Assembly: GCA_934489945.1 (NCBI GenBank)
Contig: CAKSSY010000004.1
Coordinates: 1 to 59,654 of the forward strand
Direction: 5' to 3'
Source of the DNA: an uncultured Eubacteriales bacterium
GTDB lineage: Bacteria; Bacillota; Clostridia; Oscillospirales; CAG-272
Length of the DNA stretch: 59,654 bases
This document shows, in pieces, positions 51,101-59,164 of this stretch. How positions within the stretch are numbered: the stretch's first letter is position 1; each line of letters opens with the position of its first letter. The notes beneath the pieces were generated by a model. It made no database searches, was not told where the DNA came from, and was given only the letters and a program-made list of their open reading frames with translations. A program made the translations under genes and the position numbers.

Positions 51101-52094
51101 AACCGTTTGCATCGGGAATCGCATAGTTTTCAGCACCGCCGTACATGCACTTTACAATGCCGGAACGATAGCCCTCATCAAAGTAAATCGCACCGCGCTT
51201 TGTCAACTTTCCGTCTTCGTCAAAAGCTGCCCTAAAATTGGTAGAAAGACCGACTACACCGGTAAAGGAAGAATCCACAAACACACATGTGTGCTGATAA
51301 GCCGATGTCGGACTTCCTTGCTCGGCGGAAAAGATATTACCCGGGCCGCCGTTCTTGTCAAAGTTTCCGTCAATCACGGTATTGCCATAGACATACACTT
51401 CGGTACCACCGGAACCGCCGGTTCTCGTGCGGATCGCGCATCCCTTCTCACGATATGTAGCACCATAACTGTAGTTGCCGGTAATAACCGTATCGGTCAG
51501 ATAAACACCACCCACATTGGTAGTCTGCGTGCCTGTCGCCAACATAGCAGAACCGGTTCTCAACGTATGGAAACCTTCTATACGGCAGTTTTCCATAATC
51601 AACTTGGCAGAACCGCCCGCAAAACCGATTGCACCGGTATCGCCGGTGACATCCACGCCGAATTTTACCGGTTCGGTACCGGTATAGTTCATCGGCTGAC
51701 CGTTGAGATTCAGATTTCTGAATGTAATGGTTGCCTTTGTGGTAATGAAAGAAGCGACTCCGCTCTTTGTCGAAAGAGCTTCCGCCATATAAATCGTATG
51801 ACCGTCGCCTTCCACAGCGGTAACTTTGTTGGGAATTGTGACCTGAGCGGTCAATTCAAAATCCTTCAGGATCCGGATTGTCGTGCCGGTTTCCGTACTG
51901 TTTGTCGCCGCAGTCACAACTTCGGGAAGCGTACCCGTAGCAAGCTGACTACCGTCAGAAGCCAACAGTTCTGCTTCATTGACTTCTTCTGCCCCGGCGG
52001 TGAATACCAACGCCGATGTCACCACCGACGAAAGCACCATCAAGACGGTCAGCAAGAGAGCCAAAGACTTCTTCATGAATGTTCTTGTTTTCAT
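48171..52094 (-). CDS. Giant secreted protein with beta-helix repeats and a duplicated C-terminal module
   Basis: 1307 residues. Residues about 1-35 are a signal peptide (KKSLALLLTVLMVLSSVVTSALVFTAGA, cleaved near AEE). Three beta-helix-like segments follow, each led by a pattern such as TTIRILKDFELTAQVTIPN...GDGHTIYM (about 60-330), a similar start about 370, and NDTIVLLKDIETKVQIDI near the middle; they carry the short Gly/Asn-rich turns of parallel beta-helices. From about 1074 a duplicated helical motif (YIDGVI..., ALLNFGGYAQTFFGY and YVNTVK..., ALFYYYHFASVYFGF) brackets a beta domain. No LPXTG, S-layer or transmembrane anchor seen. Ligand or enzyme activity unknown. GAGGAAGG site before the ATG. 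Confidence 0.85.
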   Translation of the reverse strand: MKTRTFMKKSLALLLTVLMVLSSVVTSALVFTAGAEEVNEAELLASDGSQLATGTLPEVVTAATNSTETGTTIRILKDFELTAQVTIPNKVTAVEGDGHTIYMAEALSTKSGVASFITTKATITFRNLNLNGQPMNYTGTEPVKFGVDVTGDTGAIGFAGGSAKLIMENCRIEGFHTLRTGSAMLATGTQTTNVGGVYLTDTVITGNYSYGATYREKGCAIRTRTGGSGGTEVYVYGNTVIDGNFDKNGGPGNIFSAEQGSPTSAYQHTCVFVDSSFTGVVGLSTNFRAAFDEDGKLTKRGAIYFDEGYRSGIVKCMYGGAENYAIPDANGYGTLHTNPVAYHAAYNTDGSVNRAWASGTLAGAIAVMTNAKTAPRDESGNLIENPTEEQLKAAAALSTILICADFSRSSHTDPTGACYTIYGNGYTFTRSASDAAPMLRFNYNGSNKSYVVVNDLVLDGDCVVEETDGTLTPTHQYFTGNQGAAVHMTNGFLELNGVTIRNIFQSGSGPLGGAVFLMVSGKAFLNAVTIQNCYSKGYGLVETSSNTGAGKFYLSGDCHFENNYTMTFDGTNVTSRTRSDIRVRSAEQLYLDGSFTGEVAISKDDAYTAKEVAFANLKEGDTLNDGAIFKNVVNEDCSVWVGTTATNGYYPLTWLVQGDKDEAQNMTTGDTGSLAGLIWAANANDTIVLLKDIETKVQIDIDKPLVIDGQNHKITQTTSNTGHLLNVTKEASGLELKNLVLHGGGVTAGKWEGAIGSTDTKLVNLPGGNTKITLENCTLTGQRVYTTGEVNSTAIIPANAYVYFKGTTVIMDNISFGITSASDTTFKAGNGTSAIRNNGSGLMAFEGHVTLRKNYAVSKCNDDGTYELSAANCVPGGGSANNGYKRILINGDLESGSELWLDSGVGFMVAINPETGMPYTGISDGVRRGYGAKWPSYIVSTPNAGTGDVALNTANDGTLAAKYFFCSTTTQTIGDLSAGGNLDQDKLVLKILVSAAMADSEKTFVSVKIGSGTAIVKPLSAFAVQSADTDTTASKTGTTVIPVILPMPQLTDDIVISIYTEGNESEPLKSITYSAKQYIDGVIALNGDNESLKNVLYALLNFGGYAQTFFGYNTDNLANADIKGTENDMVAGKSYSFTADNVKATRSGTPNNAVFRGASLILDGEISLRFYLNLTNEKTPSDFTCKVGETEYEIQKDSNGFYVEVAHIGTAKLGDRIALEITENGGSTVTYSCSPMTYVNTVKNMAEGTVKQELKDVCDALFYYYHFASVYFGFDDATGSSLSDTAQLRVYTDPVNSYGALSDVTVA

Positions 52095-52137
52095 GCCTTT
52101 CCTTCCTCTATTCCAAAAATTGTGATAGAAATATGAT

Positions 52138-52184
52138 GAAGAATCTTTGGAAATTTGCCGATACAAAAAAGAGATTCTTCCAAA
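52138..52184 (-). promoter_or_regulatory. Leader of the surface protein gene with two exclusive helices
   Basis: GAAGAATCT/AGATTCTTC (52138-52146/52172-52180) and TTTGGAA/TTCCAAA (52146-52152/52178-52184) cannot form together, because they overlap. They lie in the 5' leader between the promoter and the start codon. Confidence 0.5.
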
Positions 52185-52194
52185 ATCTGTGTTT

Positions 52195-52224
52195 ATTATA
52201 CTACACCCGAGTACAATTTGTCAA
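52195..52224 (-). promoter_or_regulatory. Sigma-A-type promoter of the surface protein gene
   Basis: Minus strand TTGACA (52219-52224), 18 bp, TATAAT (52195-52200), about 100 bp upstream of the start codon. Confidence 0.75.
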
Positions 52225-52322
52225 CCTTTTGAAAAAACATTTTTGCATTTTGTTTATTTTTTTGCATTTTGCCAAATCTATGTTTATTTTATTATACCAA
52301 AACCTCCCCGTTATCTATCATT

Positions 52323-52363
52323 ATGCCGCCGTCGCACATTTTATGTGCGACGGCGGCATTTTT
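52323..52363. terminator. Strong hairpin after the third ABC exporter gene
   Basis: A perfect 17-bp palindrome: arms 52323-52339 and 52343-52359 around TTT, GC-rich centre. A T-run follows on the plus strand; on the minus strand it starts right after the exporter's stop codon. Confidence 0.8.
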
Positions 52364-54081
52364 CATACCTCGGCACGATATTGTTCCCGGTAAAGTTTTG
52401 CGTATTTGCCGTCAAGTGCCAGTAATTCCTCATGTGTACCACATTCCCGGACCGCCCCGCCGTCAATTACGGCGATTTCGTCGGCGTTCCGTATCGTGGA
52501 AAGACGATGTGCTACCACCAGTGTCGTTCTGCCGACACACAGCTCATCCAGCGACTTCTGAATCAGAACTTCCGTAGTATTATCCAACGCGCTTGTCGCC
52601 TCGTCCAGTATCAGAATCGGCGGGTTCTTCAAAAACACCCTCGCAATACTCAGACGTTGTTTCTGCCCACCGGAAAGCCGCACACCGCGCTCGCCGATCT
52701 CGGTATCGTACCCCTTCTCAAGCGTCATGACATACTCGTGAATATTGGCTCGCTTTGCCGCCTCCACCACCTCTTCTTCGGTGGCATCCGGCTTGCCGTA
52801 AAGAATATTTTCACGAATGCTGGCATTGAACAAATATACATCCTGCTGTACAATCCCGATATTGCGACGGAGCGATTCCCTCGTCATGGTTCGTATGTCC
52901 ATGCCGTCTATCAGGATTCTGCCCCCTCGCAACTCATAAAAGCGCGGAATCAGGTGGCAAATCGTGGTTTTTCCTCCTCCGGACGGTCCGACAAGAGCAA
53001 CCGTTCGCCCCTGCCCGATATCCAGCGAAACGTCCTTCAGCACTTCCTTGCCCTCTTCATAACTGCAGTCGATATGGTCAATGACAATATGTCCCTTCAG
53101 CGTCCCGACATCGGTCGCCCCCGGATCATCCTCCTCCGTCGCGGCATCCATGATCTCCAAAAATCTCTCAAATCCCGTCACGCCCTCCTGATACTGCTCC
53201 ATGAAATTGATCAGTGTGGTAATGGGGGTAATAAACAAATTGACCGACACAATAAATGTGGAATAGTCGCCGAACGTAATCCGTCCGCCATACAAAAACA
53301 GTCCGCCCGCAATCAGCACCACCACATTGAAAACATTGGTAATAAATCCGTTTGCCGAATGAAACCTTGCCATGGCACGGTATGCCTTTTTGCGTGCGTT
53401 GACAAAGGCGAGATTCCCCTTCTCAAATTTTTCGCGTTCCTTTTCGGCGTTGGTGAACGCTTTGGTCACGCGGATACCCGATATACTGCTCTCAATCGCC
53501 GCGTTAATCACCGCCACCGATTCCCGGCTCTCTTTGAACGCGTCCCGCATCTGCCGCCGGAGTGTCACTGCCACAAGCAACAAAAACGGCACGCAGGCAA
53601 AAATAATAAGGGTCAGAACCATGTCGATCGTCGACAGATACACAAACGAAATCACCACAGAGATTGTAGATATAATGAGATTCTCCGGACCGTGATGTGC
53701 CAGCTCGCTGATTTCAAACAAATCGTTTGTCATACGCGACATCAGTTTTCCCGTCTCGTTGTTATCATAAAAACCAAACGGCATTCTTTCGAGTTTGCAA
53801 AACAGTTCGGAACGCATCTGTGCCTGCATCCGAACCCCCATAATGTGTCCCTGATACTGAATAAAATAATTCAGAAGAAGGCGTATAACGTACAGGAAGA
53901 GCAGTGTAATGCCAAACACCAATATCAGATTATATTTCCGGTTTGGGATAAAATCGTTGAGCATGGTTCGTGTCACAATGGGATACAACGCCCCGATCAG
54001 CGACACGGCAAGTGCCGCCAGCATATCCATAATAAACAACCGTCGGTGAGGCTTGTAATATCCGATAAATCGTTTCAGCAT
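52363..54081 (-). CDS. ABC exporter, homodimer-type (transmembrane domain plus ATPase)
   Basis: 572 residues: six membrane helices (about 1-310), then the ATPase domain with Walker A GPSGGGKTT, signature LSGGQKQR, Walker B ILDEATSALD and switch VVAHRLSTI, all canonical, so it needs no partner. Compared with the two-subunit exporter at 27.8-31.3 kb this is an ordinary MsbA/BmrA-like half-transporter. Preceded by a strong promoter and a GGAGGAAC site. Substrate unknown. Confidence 0.92.
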   Translation of the reverse strand: MLKRFIGYYKPHRRLFIMDMLAALAVSLIGALYPIVTRTMLNDFIPNRKYNLILVFGITLLFLYVIRLLLNYFIQYQGHIMGVRMQAQMRSELFCKLERMPFGFYDNNETGKLMSRMTNDLFEISELAHHGPENLIISTISVVISFVYLSTIDMVLTLIIFACVPFLLLVAVTLRRQMRDAFKESRESVAVINAAIESSISGIRVTKAFTNAEKEREKFEKGNLAFVNARKKAYRAMARFHSANGFITNVFNVVVLIAGGLFLYGGRITFGDYSTFIVSVNLFITPITTLINFMEQYQEGVTGFERFLEIMDAATEEDDPGATDVGTLKGHIVIDHIDCSYEEGKEVLKDVSLDIGQGRTVALVGPSGGGKTTICHLIPRFYELRGGRILIDGMDIRTMTRESLRRNIGIVQQDVYLFNASIRENILYGKPDATEEEVVEAAKRANIHEYVMTLEKGYDTEIGERGVRLSGGQKQRLSIARVFLKNPPILILDEATSALDNTTEVLIQKSLDELCVGRTTLVVAHRLSTIRNADEIAVIDGGAVRECGTHEELLALDGKYAKLYREQYRAEV

Positions 54082-54115
54082 TATTTATGTTCCTCCGTTT
54101 TTCAACCATGTTTTT

Positions 54116-54144
54116 ATTATATTCTTTGCGTCATTCCTTGTCAA
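54116..54144 (-). promoter_or_regulatory. Sigma-A-type promoter of the third ABC exporter
   Basis: Minus strand TTGACA (54139-54144), 17 bp, TATAAT (54116-54121), about 35 bp upstream of the start. Confidence 0.8.
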
Positions 54145-54154
54145 GACAAACCAC

Positions 54155-54181
54155 AAAAAAGGTGCCGATACGGCACCTTTT
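54155..54181 (-). terminator. Terminator after brnQ
   Basis: GGTGCCG/CGGCACC stem flanked by A and T runs; on the minus strand a T-run follows the stem. Confidence 0.85.
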
Positions 54182-54190
54182 ACGCTTCGG

Positions 54191-55507
54191 TCAAACGCTT
54201 TGTTTCGGATTTGTCACAATCAGACAACCAACAAGCACTCCGAGAAGTGCGGGGGTAATCCAACCCAAACTACTTGACGCAAGGGGAAGATATCCCAACA
54301 GATCCGACAGCCACGTCCATTTGACAAGAACCGCCACTTCGGCGAGCACACTGAAAAAACTGGCAACTCCGACCGCAATCGGGAACAGCAACCGTCGCTT
54401 TTCGGCAAAGCTCCGCGGAACAAACGCAAGCAGAATCATCAGGATTGCCGGCGGATAAATGCAGTTCAGAATCGGCACTGAAATTTCCAAAATCAAATTC
54501 AGCCCGAAATTGGAAACCGCCAAAGCAAACATCGCAAAAATCACGCACCACACCGTATAACTGACTTTCGGGAAAAGACCGCCGAAATACTTGGCGCAGG
54601 AGCAAATCAATGTCACGCAGGTATTCAGGCAGGCGATGACAAAAATCGCGCCGAGAATCACCTGACCGACCGGTCCCAGCAATGTCTTCGCAATATAGGA
54701 AAGGAGTGTCGCGCCATTCGATGCTTCCGATGCGGATGCCGCCACGGAAACGGTTCCGAGCCAAGTCAGAATCCCGTAAACCGCCGCAAATACAGAACCG
54801 GCAATGAGTCCCGCACGGATCAGCACACGGAGAACCGGTTTATCCTCCTTCACGCCGCGCGAATGAAGATCGGAAATCACAATCGAACCGAAGACAAGGG
54901 CGGCAATGGCATCCATTGTCTGATATCCGCCGAGAAATCCGGTCGTGAAAGGTGCCTCCGCGTATTTTCTGACAGGTTCCGAACCGCCGCGAAGTCCCGA
55001 AATCAATGCCGTAACAAACAGAATCGCTACCAAAATAAGCAAAGCCGGAGCCATGCGTTTTCCGAGAAGATCGACCAGTTTATTCGGCCGCAGGGCAAGG
55101 AAAAGTGCCACCGCGTAGAAAACCACCGTATATGCCAACTGAATCAGCACCGGCGAAACATCCTCCGGCAAAAACGGTTGAACCATCATATTGAAAGAAG
55201 TGGCACCGTTTCTCGGAATGGCAAGAAGCGGTCCGATTGCCATGTACGCCAAAACGGCATATATGGCAGCATAGGTCTTGCCGACATTTCCCGCGAGGGA
55301 AAGAAGATCTCCCTTTCGCGAAACCGCAATCACGCCGAGAATCGGGAACCCGATGGCACTCACGGCAAAACCGATAAACGCCAACAGCGAATTGGTTCCC
55401 GACTGATAGCCGAGCAAAGGCGGAAAAATCAGATTTCCCGCACCGAAAAACATCGAAAACATGGCAACACCGATCAGGAGTTGCGTCTTTTTGGATATGT
55501 CCTTCAT
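54191..55507 (-). CDS. brnQ: Branched-chain amino acid transporter, LIV-II carrier
   Basis: Cation-coupled symporter for leucine, isoleucine and valine. 438 residues, 12 hydrophobic segments. Seen: MFSMFFGAGNLIFPPLLGYQSG near the N-terminus (family signature), AIGPLLAIPRNGATSFNM, and GGYQTMDAIAALVFGSIVISDL. Clear promoter upstream and terminator downstream, so it is monocistronic. Confidence 0.95.
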   Translation of the reverse strand: MKDISKKTQLLIGVAMFSMFFGAGNLIFPPLLGYQSGTNSLLAFIGFAVSAIGFPILGVIAVSRKGDLLSLAGNVGKTYAAIYAVLAYMAIGPLLAIPRNGATSFNMMVQPFLPEDVSPVLIQLAYTVVFYAVALFLALRPNKLVDLLGKRMAPALLILVAILFVTALISGLRGGSEPVRKYAEAPFTTGFLGGYQTMDAIAALVFGSIVISDLHSRGVKEDKPVLRVLIRAGLIAGSVFAAVYGILTWLGTVSVAASASEASNGATLLSYIAKTLLGPVGQVILGAIFVIACLNTCVTLICSCAKYFGGLFPKVSYTVWCVIFAMFALAVSNFGLNLILEISVPILNCIYPPAILMILLAFVPRSFAEKRRLLFPIAVGVASFFSVLAEVAVLVKWTWLSDLLGYLPLASSSLGWITPALLGVLVGCLIVTNPKQSV

Positions 55508-55568
55508 TTTTCTCCTCCGGTCTGATCACCGTTTCTGACACGGCGAAATTCTACTGACACAGCACTCC

Positions 55569-55597
55569 ATTATACACCCATTTTCCTCTGCTGTCAA
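55569..55597 (-). promoter_or_regulatory. Sigma-A-type promoter of brnQ
   Basis: Minus strand TTGACA (55592-55597), 17 bp, TATAAT (55569-55574), about 62 bp upstream of the start. Confidence 0.8.
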
Positions 55598-55646
55598 TAT
55601 CAGAAAGACATTTTTCAAAACATTTTCCCGCCATACGTCGACCGTC

Positions 55647-56177
55647 TCAATGATCCGGCGTTCTTTTTTCCTTCCGGTACGTAGCAATCAGCGAAAGACA
55701 CGAGGAGGAGAACGTGAAGGCAACGCCGCAATAGACAGAAATCGAATGGCTGACCAACACATTGTATATCAGTGTCACGCAGGTTGCCGCCATCGCCAGC
55801 ATTTTGGTTTTTTTAACATCCTGCATATAGAATGACACCGTGGAAATCAAGGAAGACGTGACAGGCAGAATACTCCAGACATTTTTCCATGTCAGAGGCA
55901 CACAACCGATATACAGTGCCATGTACAGAAAAAGCCAAAGGCGGCTTTTCGCCCATTGGTGTTTCCCCGAAGCGGAGAACACGATACTTCGTGTGATATT
56001 GATACCGCTGGTCATGGCAGGGGTCAGACAGCCAAGCAGAAGATAATGAAGCAACCACGCGGTATCCTGTATCATTTTGGCAAAGAGCAGTCTCCGTCGC
56101 TTGGTCTGAAAGTAAATGAAAAGCGAGGTGCCAACCGCCAAAAACCCGATGCCCTGGGCAATCAGTTGCCGCGTCAT
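55647..56177 (-). CDS. YgjV-family inner membrane protein
   Basis: 176 residues, about five or six membrane segments. MTRQLIAQGIGFLAVGTSLFIYFQTKRRRLLFAKMIQD and HYLLLGCLTPAMTSGINITRSIVF match the Imp-YgjV family of unknown function. The start overlaps the stop of the TIM/MocA fusion gene by 4 bp (ATGA), so the two are translationally coupled, which is unusual for this family and hints at a shared pathway. Confidence 0.82.
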   Translation of the reverse strand: MTRQLIAQGIGFLAVGTSLFIYFQTKRRRLLFAKMIQDTAWLLHYLLLGCLTPAMTSGINITRSIVFSASGKHQWAKSRLWLFLYMALYIGCVPLTWKNVWSILPVTSSLISTVSFYMQDVKKTKMLAMAATCVTLIYNVLVSHSISVYCGVAFTFSSSCLSLIATYRKEKRTPDH

Positions 56178-58072
56178 ACCGATTCTTCACGGTGGATTGC
56201 CACCCATGTACCATCCCCGCGTGCACTGTCGTACATTCTGTCGAGAACAAAACGGGAAAGTTCTCCGTTGCCGGCAGGGACCATCAACGGCTCGCCCGTC
56301 CGAAGAGCATATGCGAAATTGTCTGCCGCCTGATTCCACTCCTTTGTGAACGGATAAGGAGACTCTTCCGTCCATGCACCGCCGGCACGATACCAATACG
56401 TATGTTCTCCCTCAGGACCGCCTGCCACACTCAGATACGCCCCGTGATCGCCGTAAACCTCCACGCGGGTATACCATGAAGATGCGGGATACGAAGTGGT
56501 CGATGAAATCCGCACCAACATCCCGTTTTCGTATTTCCAAAGCGCGACACCGAAATCCTCCGTCTCAATATCGTGCGTCTGACGAGCCGTCACGCAACGA
56601 ACTGCGGACGGGATGCCGAAACAGGAAAGCAAACGGTCAATCTCATGAATTCCCTGATTGCTCAGCGCACCACCGCCATCCATGGCGAAGGTTCCGCGCC
56701 ACCCGCCGTTTTCCTTGTAATATTTCGGAGAACGTTTAATATTCAACAAAACGTTTGCCATCTTCAGTTTTCCGAAATATCCGTCGTTCACGGCGTTTTT
56801 CAGTTGTGTAAGTTCACCGCGGAAATGCAGATCGAAATCGCATCCCAGCAAAAGCCCCTTCTTTTCGGCAAAGGAAATCAAATCCCGACACCGTTCGGCG
56901 TTAATATCCATCGGCTTGGTCATAAGAACCGGTTTCCCTGCCTCCAGACACCGACGCGCCACCGCACAGTGATCGCCCGTCGGCACCACGACATAACACA
57001 TTTCCACACTCGGATCCTTCAGAAAGACCTCAATGTCGGTTGCATACGGAACCCCGAACTGTTCTCCGACCGAGCGTGCCTTTTCCTCGTTGATATCGCA
57101 AACGCCGACCAGTTTCATTCCGTTTGTCTGTTCAATCTGACGACAACGGTTTTTCCCCATGCCCAGTCCGATCACAACCGCCCGCACGGGATCATCACTG
57201 TAAGGACGATCAAATTTCGGCTGTATGCTCAGTGCGGTGGCAAGATCTCCGGGTGCCGCCGAAGGCCATATTTTGCGAAGAGCATCCAGACACTTTTTGG
57301 TTGCCTGCTCTCCGTTCAGCACATTTCCTGCGGGAACATGCGTTTCGATCGAAACCGGAATGTTCCGTCCGACCGCAGCAGCACCACTGAGGACTCTGTC
57401 CCACGGGACCTTCTTTCCCTCCACCTCGGGCAGAATCCCGCGCGCCTTGACGTGTAGCATAATGGCGCGTTTGAGAGCTTTGGTGAAATATGCGGTGCAG
57501 TCTCCCTGTGCCTCGGGCAAAATCTCGAACATATTGGAGACATCCCACGCAAGTCCCCATTCCGGCACATTCAGCATATCCAGAAGTGCAATTACTTCGT
57601 CAGGGGTCTGTCCGCAGTTTTCAAACCCGAGAATCAGCCCCGCTTCCTTGGCACGTTTGGCAATCGGAGCAAACAACTCAAGCACCTGCGAGAGCGCGTC
57701 GGGACGCATTGCCAACTCACCGCACGCAGGATCGTCCTGCGGGTGCTGCCAAAAATTGAAGGACCGCACAAGCGGACACTCCAAAATATCCGCCGCACGG
57801 ATAACCCCCTCAAGTTTCGCCATTTCCTGCTTGACACGTTCCTCTCCCGGCAGATGACACTTGCACAGCGACGCCTGAAGAACACCGGTTTTCAGACCGA
57901 GAGCGTCCAACTGTTTTTTTAACTCACGCAACTGCGCTTCGTCCTGTTTTTCAATCGGTCTGCCATGGATAAGGGCGCGGAAATCCACATGCGTCAGCCC
58001 CCATTCGGCAAAGGTCGGCAAAACCTCGGTAACTTCACGCTTCAGCTCATCGGTAAATACGGAAAGATACAT
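56174..58072 (-). CDS. Fused TIM-barrel sugar isomerase/epimerase and Gfo/Idh/MocA oxidoreductase
   Basis: 632 residues. Residues about 1-275 form a xylose-isomerase-like TIM barrel with metal ligands plausible at Glu151 (LILGFENCG), Asp177 (LAWDVSN), His207 and Glu243 (SIETH). Residues about 296-632 form an NAD(P)-binding Rossmann domain (VVIGLGMGKNR at about 299-309, VGVCDINEEKA, catalytic Lys in TKPMD) and a Gfo/Idh/MocA C-terminal domain (GGALSNQGIHEIDRLL). It could oxidise and epimerise one sugar or inositol-type substrate by channelling. Start at 58070-58072, with AAAGGAG upstream; a long upstream extension overlapping the divergent gene is not real. Confidence 0.9.
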   Translation of the reverse strand: MYLSVFTDELKREVTEVLPTFAEWGLTHVDFRALIHGRPIEKQDEAQLRELKKQLDALGLKTGVLQASLCKCHLPGEERVKQEMAKLEGVIRAADILECPLVRSFNFWQHPQDDPACGELAMRPDALSQVLELFAPIAKRAKEAGLILGFENCGQTPDEVIALLDMLNVPEWGLAWDVSNMFEILPEAQGDCTAYFTKALKRAIMLHVKARGILPEVEGKKVPWDRVLSGAAAVGRNIPVSIETHVPAGNVLNGEQATKKCLDALRKIWPSAAPGDLATALSIQPKFDRPYSDDPVRAVVIGLGMGKNRCRQIEQTNGMKLVGVCDINEEKARSVGEQFGVPYATDIEVFLKDPSVEMCYVVVPTGDHCAVARRCLEAGKPVLMTKPMDINAERCRDLISFAEKKGLLLGCDFDLHFRGELTQLKNAVNDGYFGKLKMANVLLNIKRSPKYYKENGGWRGTFAMDGGGALSNQGIHEIDRLLSCFGIPSAVRCVTARQTHDIETEDFGVALWKYENGMLVRISSTTSYPASSWYTRVEVYGDHGAYLSVAGGPEGEHTYWYRAGGAWTEESPYPFTKEWNQAADNFAYALRTGEPLMVPAGNGELSRFVLDRMYDSARGDGTWVAIHREESV

Positions 58073-58207
58073 CTTTTTTCTCCTTTTCTTCATAAATGAT
58101 TGACAAGTCACACATTTTGTAGTATGCTGATGATAACACAAAAATTGTTTTATTTCTATTCCGTATTTTTTGAAAAATAGGACAATTTTATCTTTTTGGG
58201 AGGACAC
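58073..58207. promoter_or_regulatory. Divergent control region between the TIM/MocA fusion and an AraC regulator
   Basis: On the plus strand TTGACA (58100-58105), 17 bp, TATGCT (58123-58128) precede the regulator gene. I see no convincing promoter for the minus-strand fusion gene, which fits an activator-dependent one. Confidence 0.55.
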
Positions 58208-59074
58208 ATGGAGACATCGATTTTCTCGCAGGAATATATTCTCCATCCATGGAAGGAGGATGTCGCCATCCGCTTTGCCCACAAACGCACATATGGCAAT
58301 CCGCAAAGACATCGCCTGCATCTGAACGATCATCTGGAATTCTTCTTTCCGCTCACCCCCGTCGATTATCTTGCCGCAGGGCAGATTTATCATCTGAAAA
58401 AGGGCGAGGTGTTGCCGATCGCGCCGCATTGCGTTCATGCGGCGGTTCCCATAAGCGGAGATATATATGAACGTATGTATATCGTAATGCCGCTTGACGC
58501 CATGCAACGGTTTTCCTGTGATCCGCTTTCAAAGATTCTGGGATCGCCCTCTCTCTCACAACCGTTCGGCATGCCGGACAGCGTGGTGTCCGATGTGTTT
58601 TCGTCCTTGCAGACGGCAGAGAGCCTGTGCCGGAAATCGGACGATGGTTGGCGGGATGTGGCAGCATTTTTTCACCTTGCGGAAGCAATCCGCTTCGTTT
58701 CTTCCCTTGTCTGCACGGAAGAAATTTTGTGTGAGCCAACCAATCACCTTCCCGAGGTCGTCCGACAGGCATTGCAATATATCGAGCGAAATCTGCCGGA
58801 TATTGAGGGAGCGGGCGAAATTGCAAACGCAATCGGGTTCTCCCTGCCGTATCTGTCCGGCAGGTTTCACAAGATCGTCGGTGTCTCCGTCACCGAATAT
58901 CTGAATTTCCGCAAAATTGCATTGGCAAAACGACTTCTGGAACAAGGAACGGGCGTGACGGAAGCCTGCTACGGAAGCGGATTCCATGACTGCTCCTACT
59001 TCATCCGACAATTCAGAGCTCATACCGGTGCAACTCCCAACCGTTATCGAAAAAACACGGCAAAACCGTTCTGA
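58208..59074 (+). CDS. AraC-family transcriptional regulator, divergent from the TIM/MocA fusion
   Basis: 288 residues: N-terminal cupin-like sensor (HLNDHLEFFFPLTP..., HHLKKGEVLPIAPHCVHAAVP-like strands, about 1-100), then an AraC helix-turn-helix pair (EIANAIGFSLPYLSGRFHKIVG and GVTEACYGSGFHDCSYFIRQFRAHTGATPNRYRK) at about 190-285. ATG at 58208-58210 chosen, 4 bp after GGGAGGA; a TTG at 58196 is not needed. Likely local regulator of the divergent fusion gene. Confidence 0.88.
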   Translation: METSIFSQEYILHPWKEDVAIRFAHKRTYGNPQRHRLHLNDHLEFFFPLTPVDYLAAGQIYHLKKGEVLPIAPHCVHAAVPISGDIYERMYIVMPLDAMQRFSCDPLSKILGSPSLSQPFGMPDSVVSDVFSSLQTAESLCRKSDDGWRDVAAFFHLAEAIRFVSSLVCTEEILCEPTNHLPEVVRQALQYIERNLPDIEGAGEIANAIGFSLPYLSGRFHKIVGVSVTEYLNFRKIALAKRLLEQGTGVTEACYGSGFHDCSYFIRQFRAHTGATPNRYRKNTAKPF

Positions 59075-59102
59075 TACATACCCGTCTTTGCCAATCTGAC
59101 GA

Positions 59103-59131
59103 TTGACTTTGTCGCTAAAACGTGCTATACT
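59103..59131 (+). promoter_or_regulatory. Sigma-A-type promoter of the polysaccharide deacetylase gene
   Basis: TTGACT (59103-59108), 17 bp, TATACT (59126-59131), TGC before the -10; 34 bp upstream of the ATG. Confidence 0.75.
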
Positions 59132-59164
59132 GAAAACAGCCAAAAAAAAAGGAGATTTTTGAAA

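Noticed and set aside
52432..54258. 608-codon plus-strand frame opposite the ABC exporter gene
   Set aside because: Antisense of a gene with all ABC motifs; the frame has no domain signature and is His/Arg/Gln-rich.
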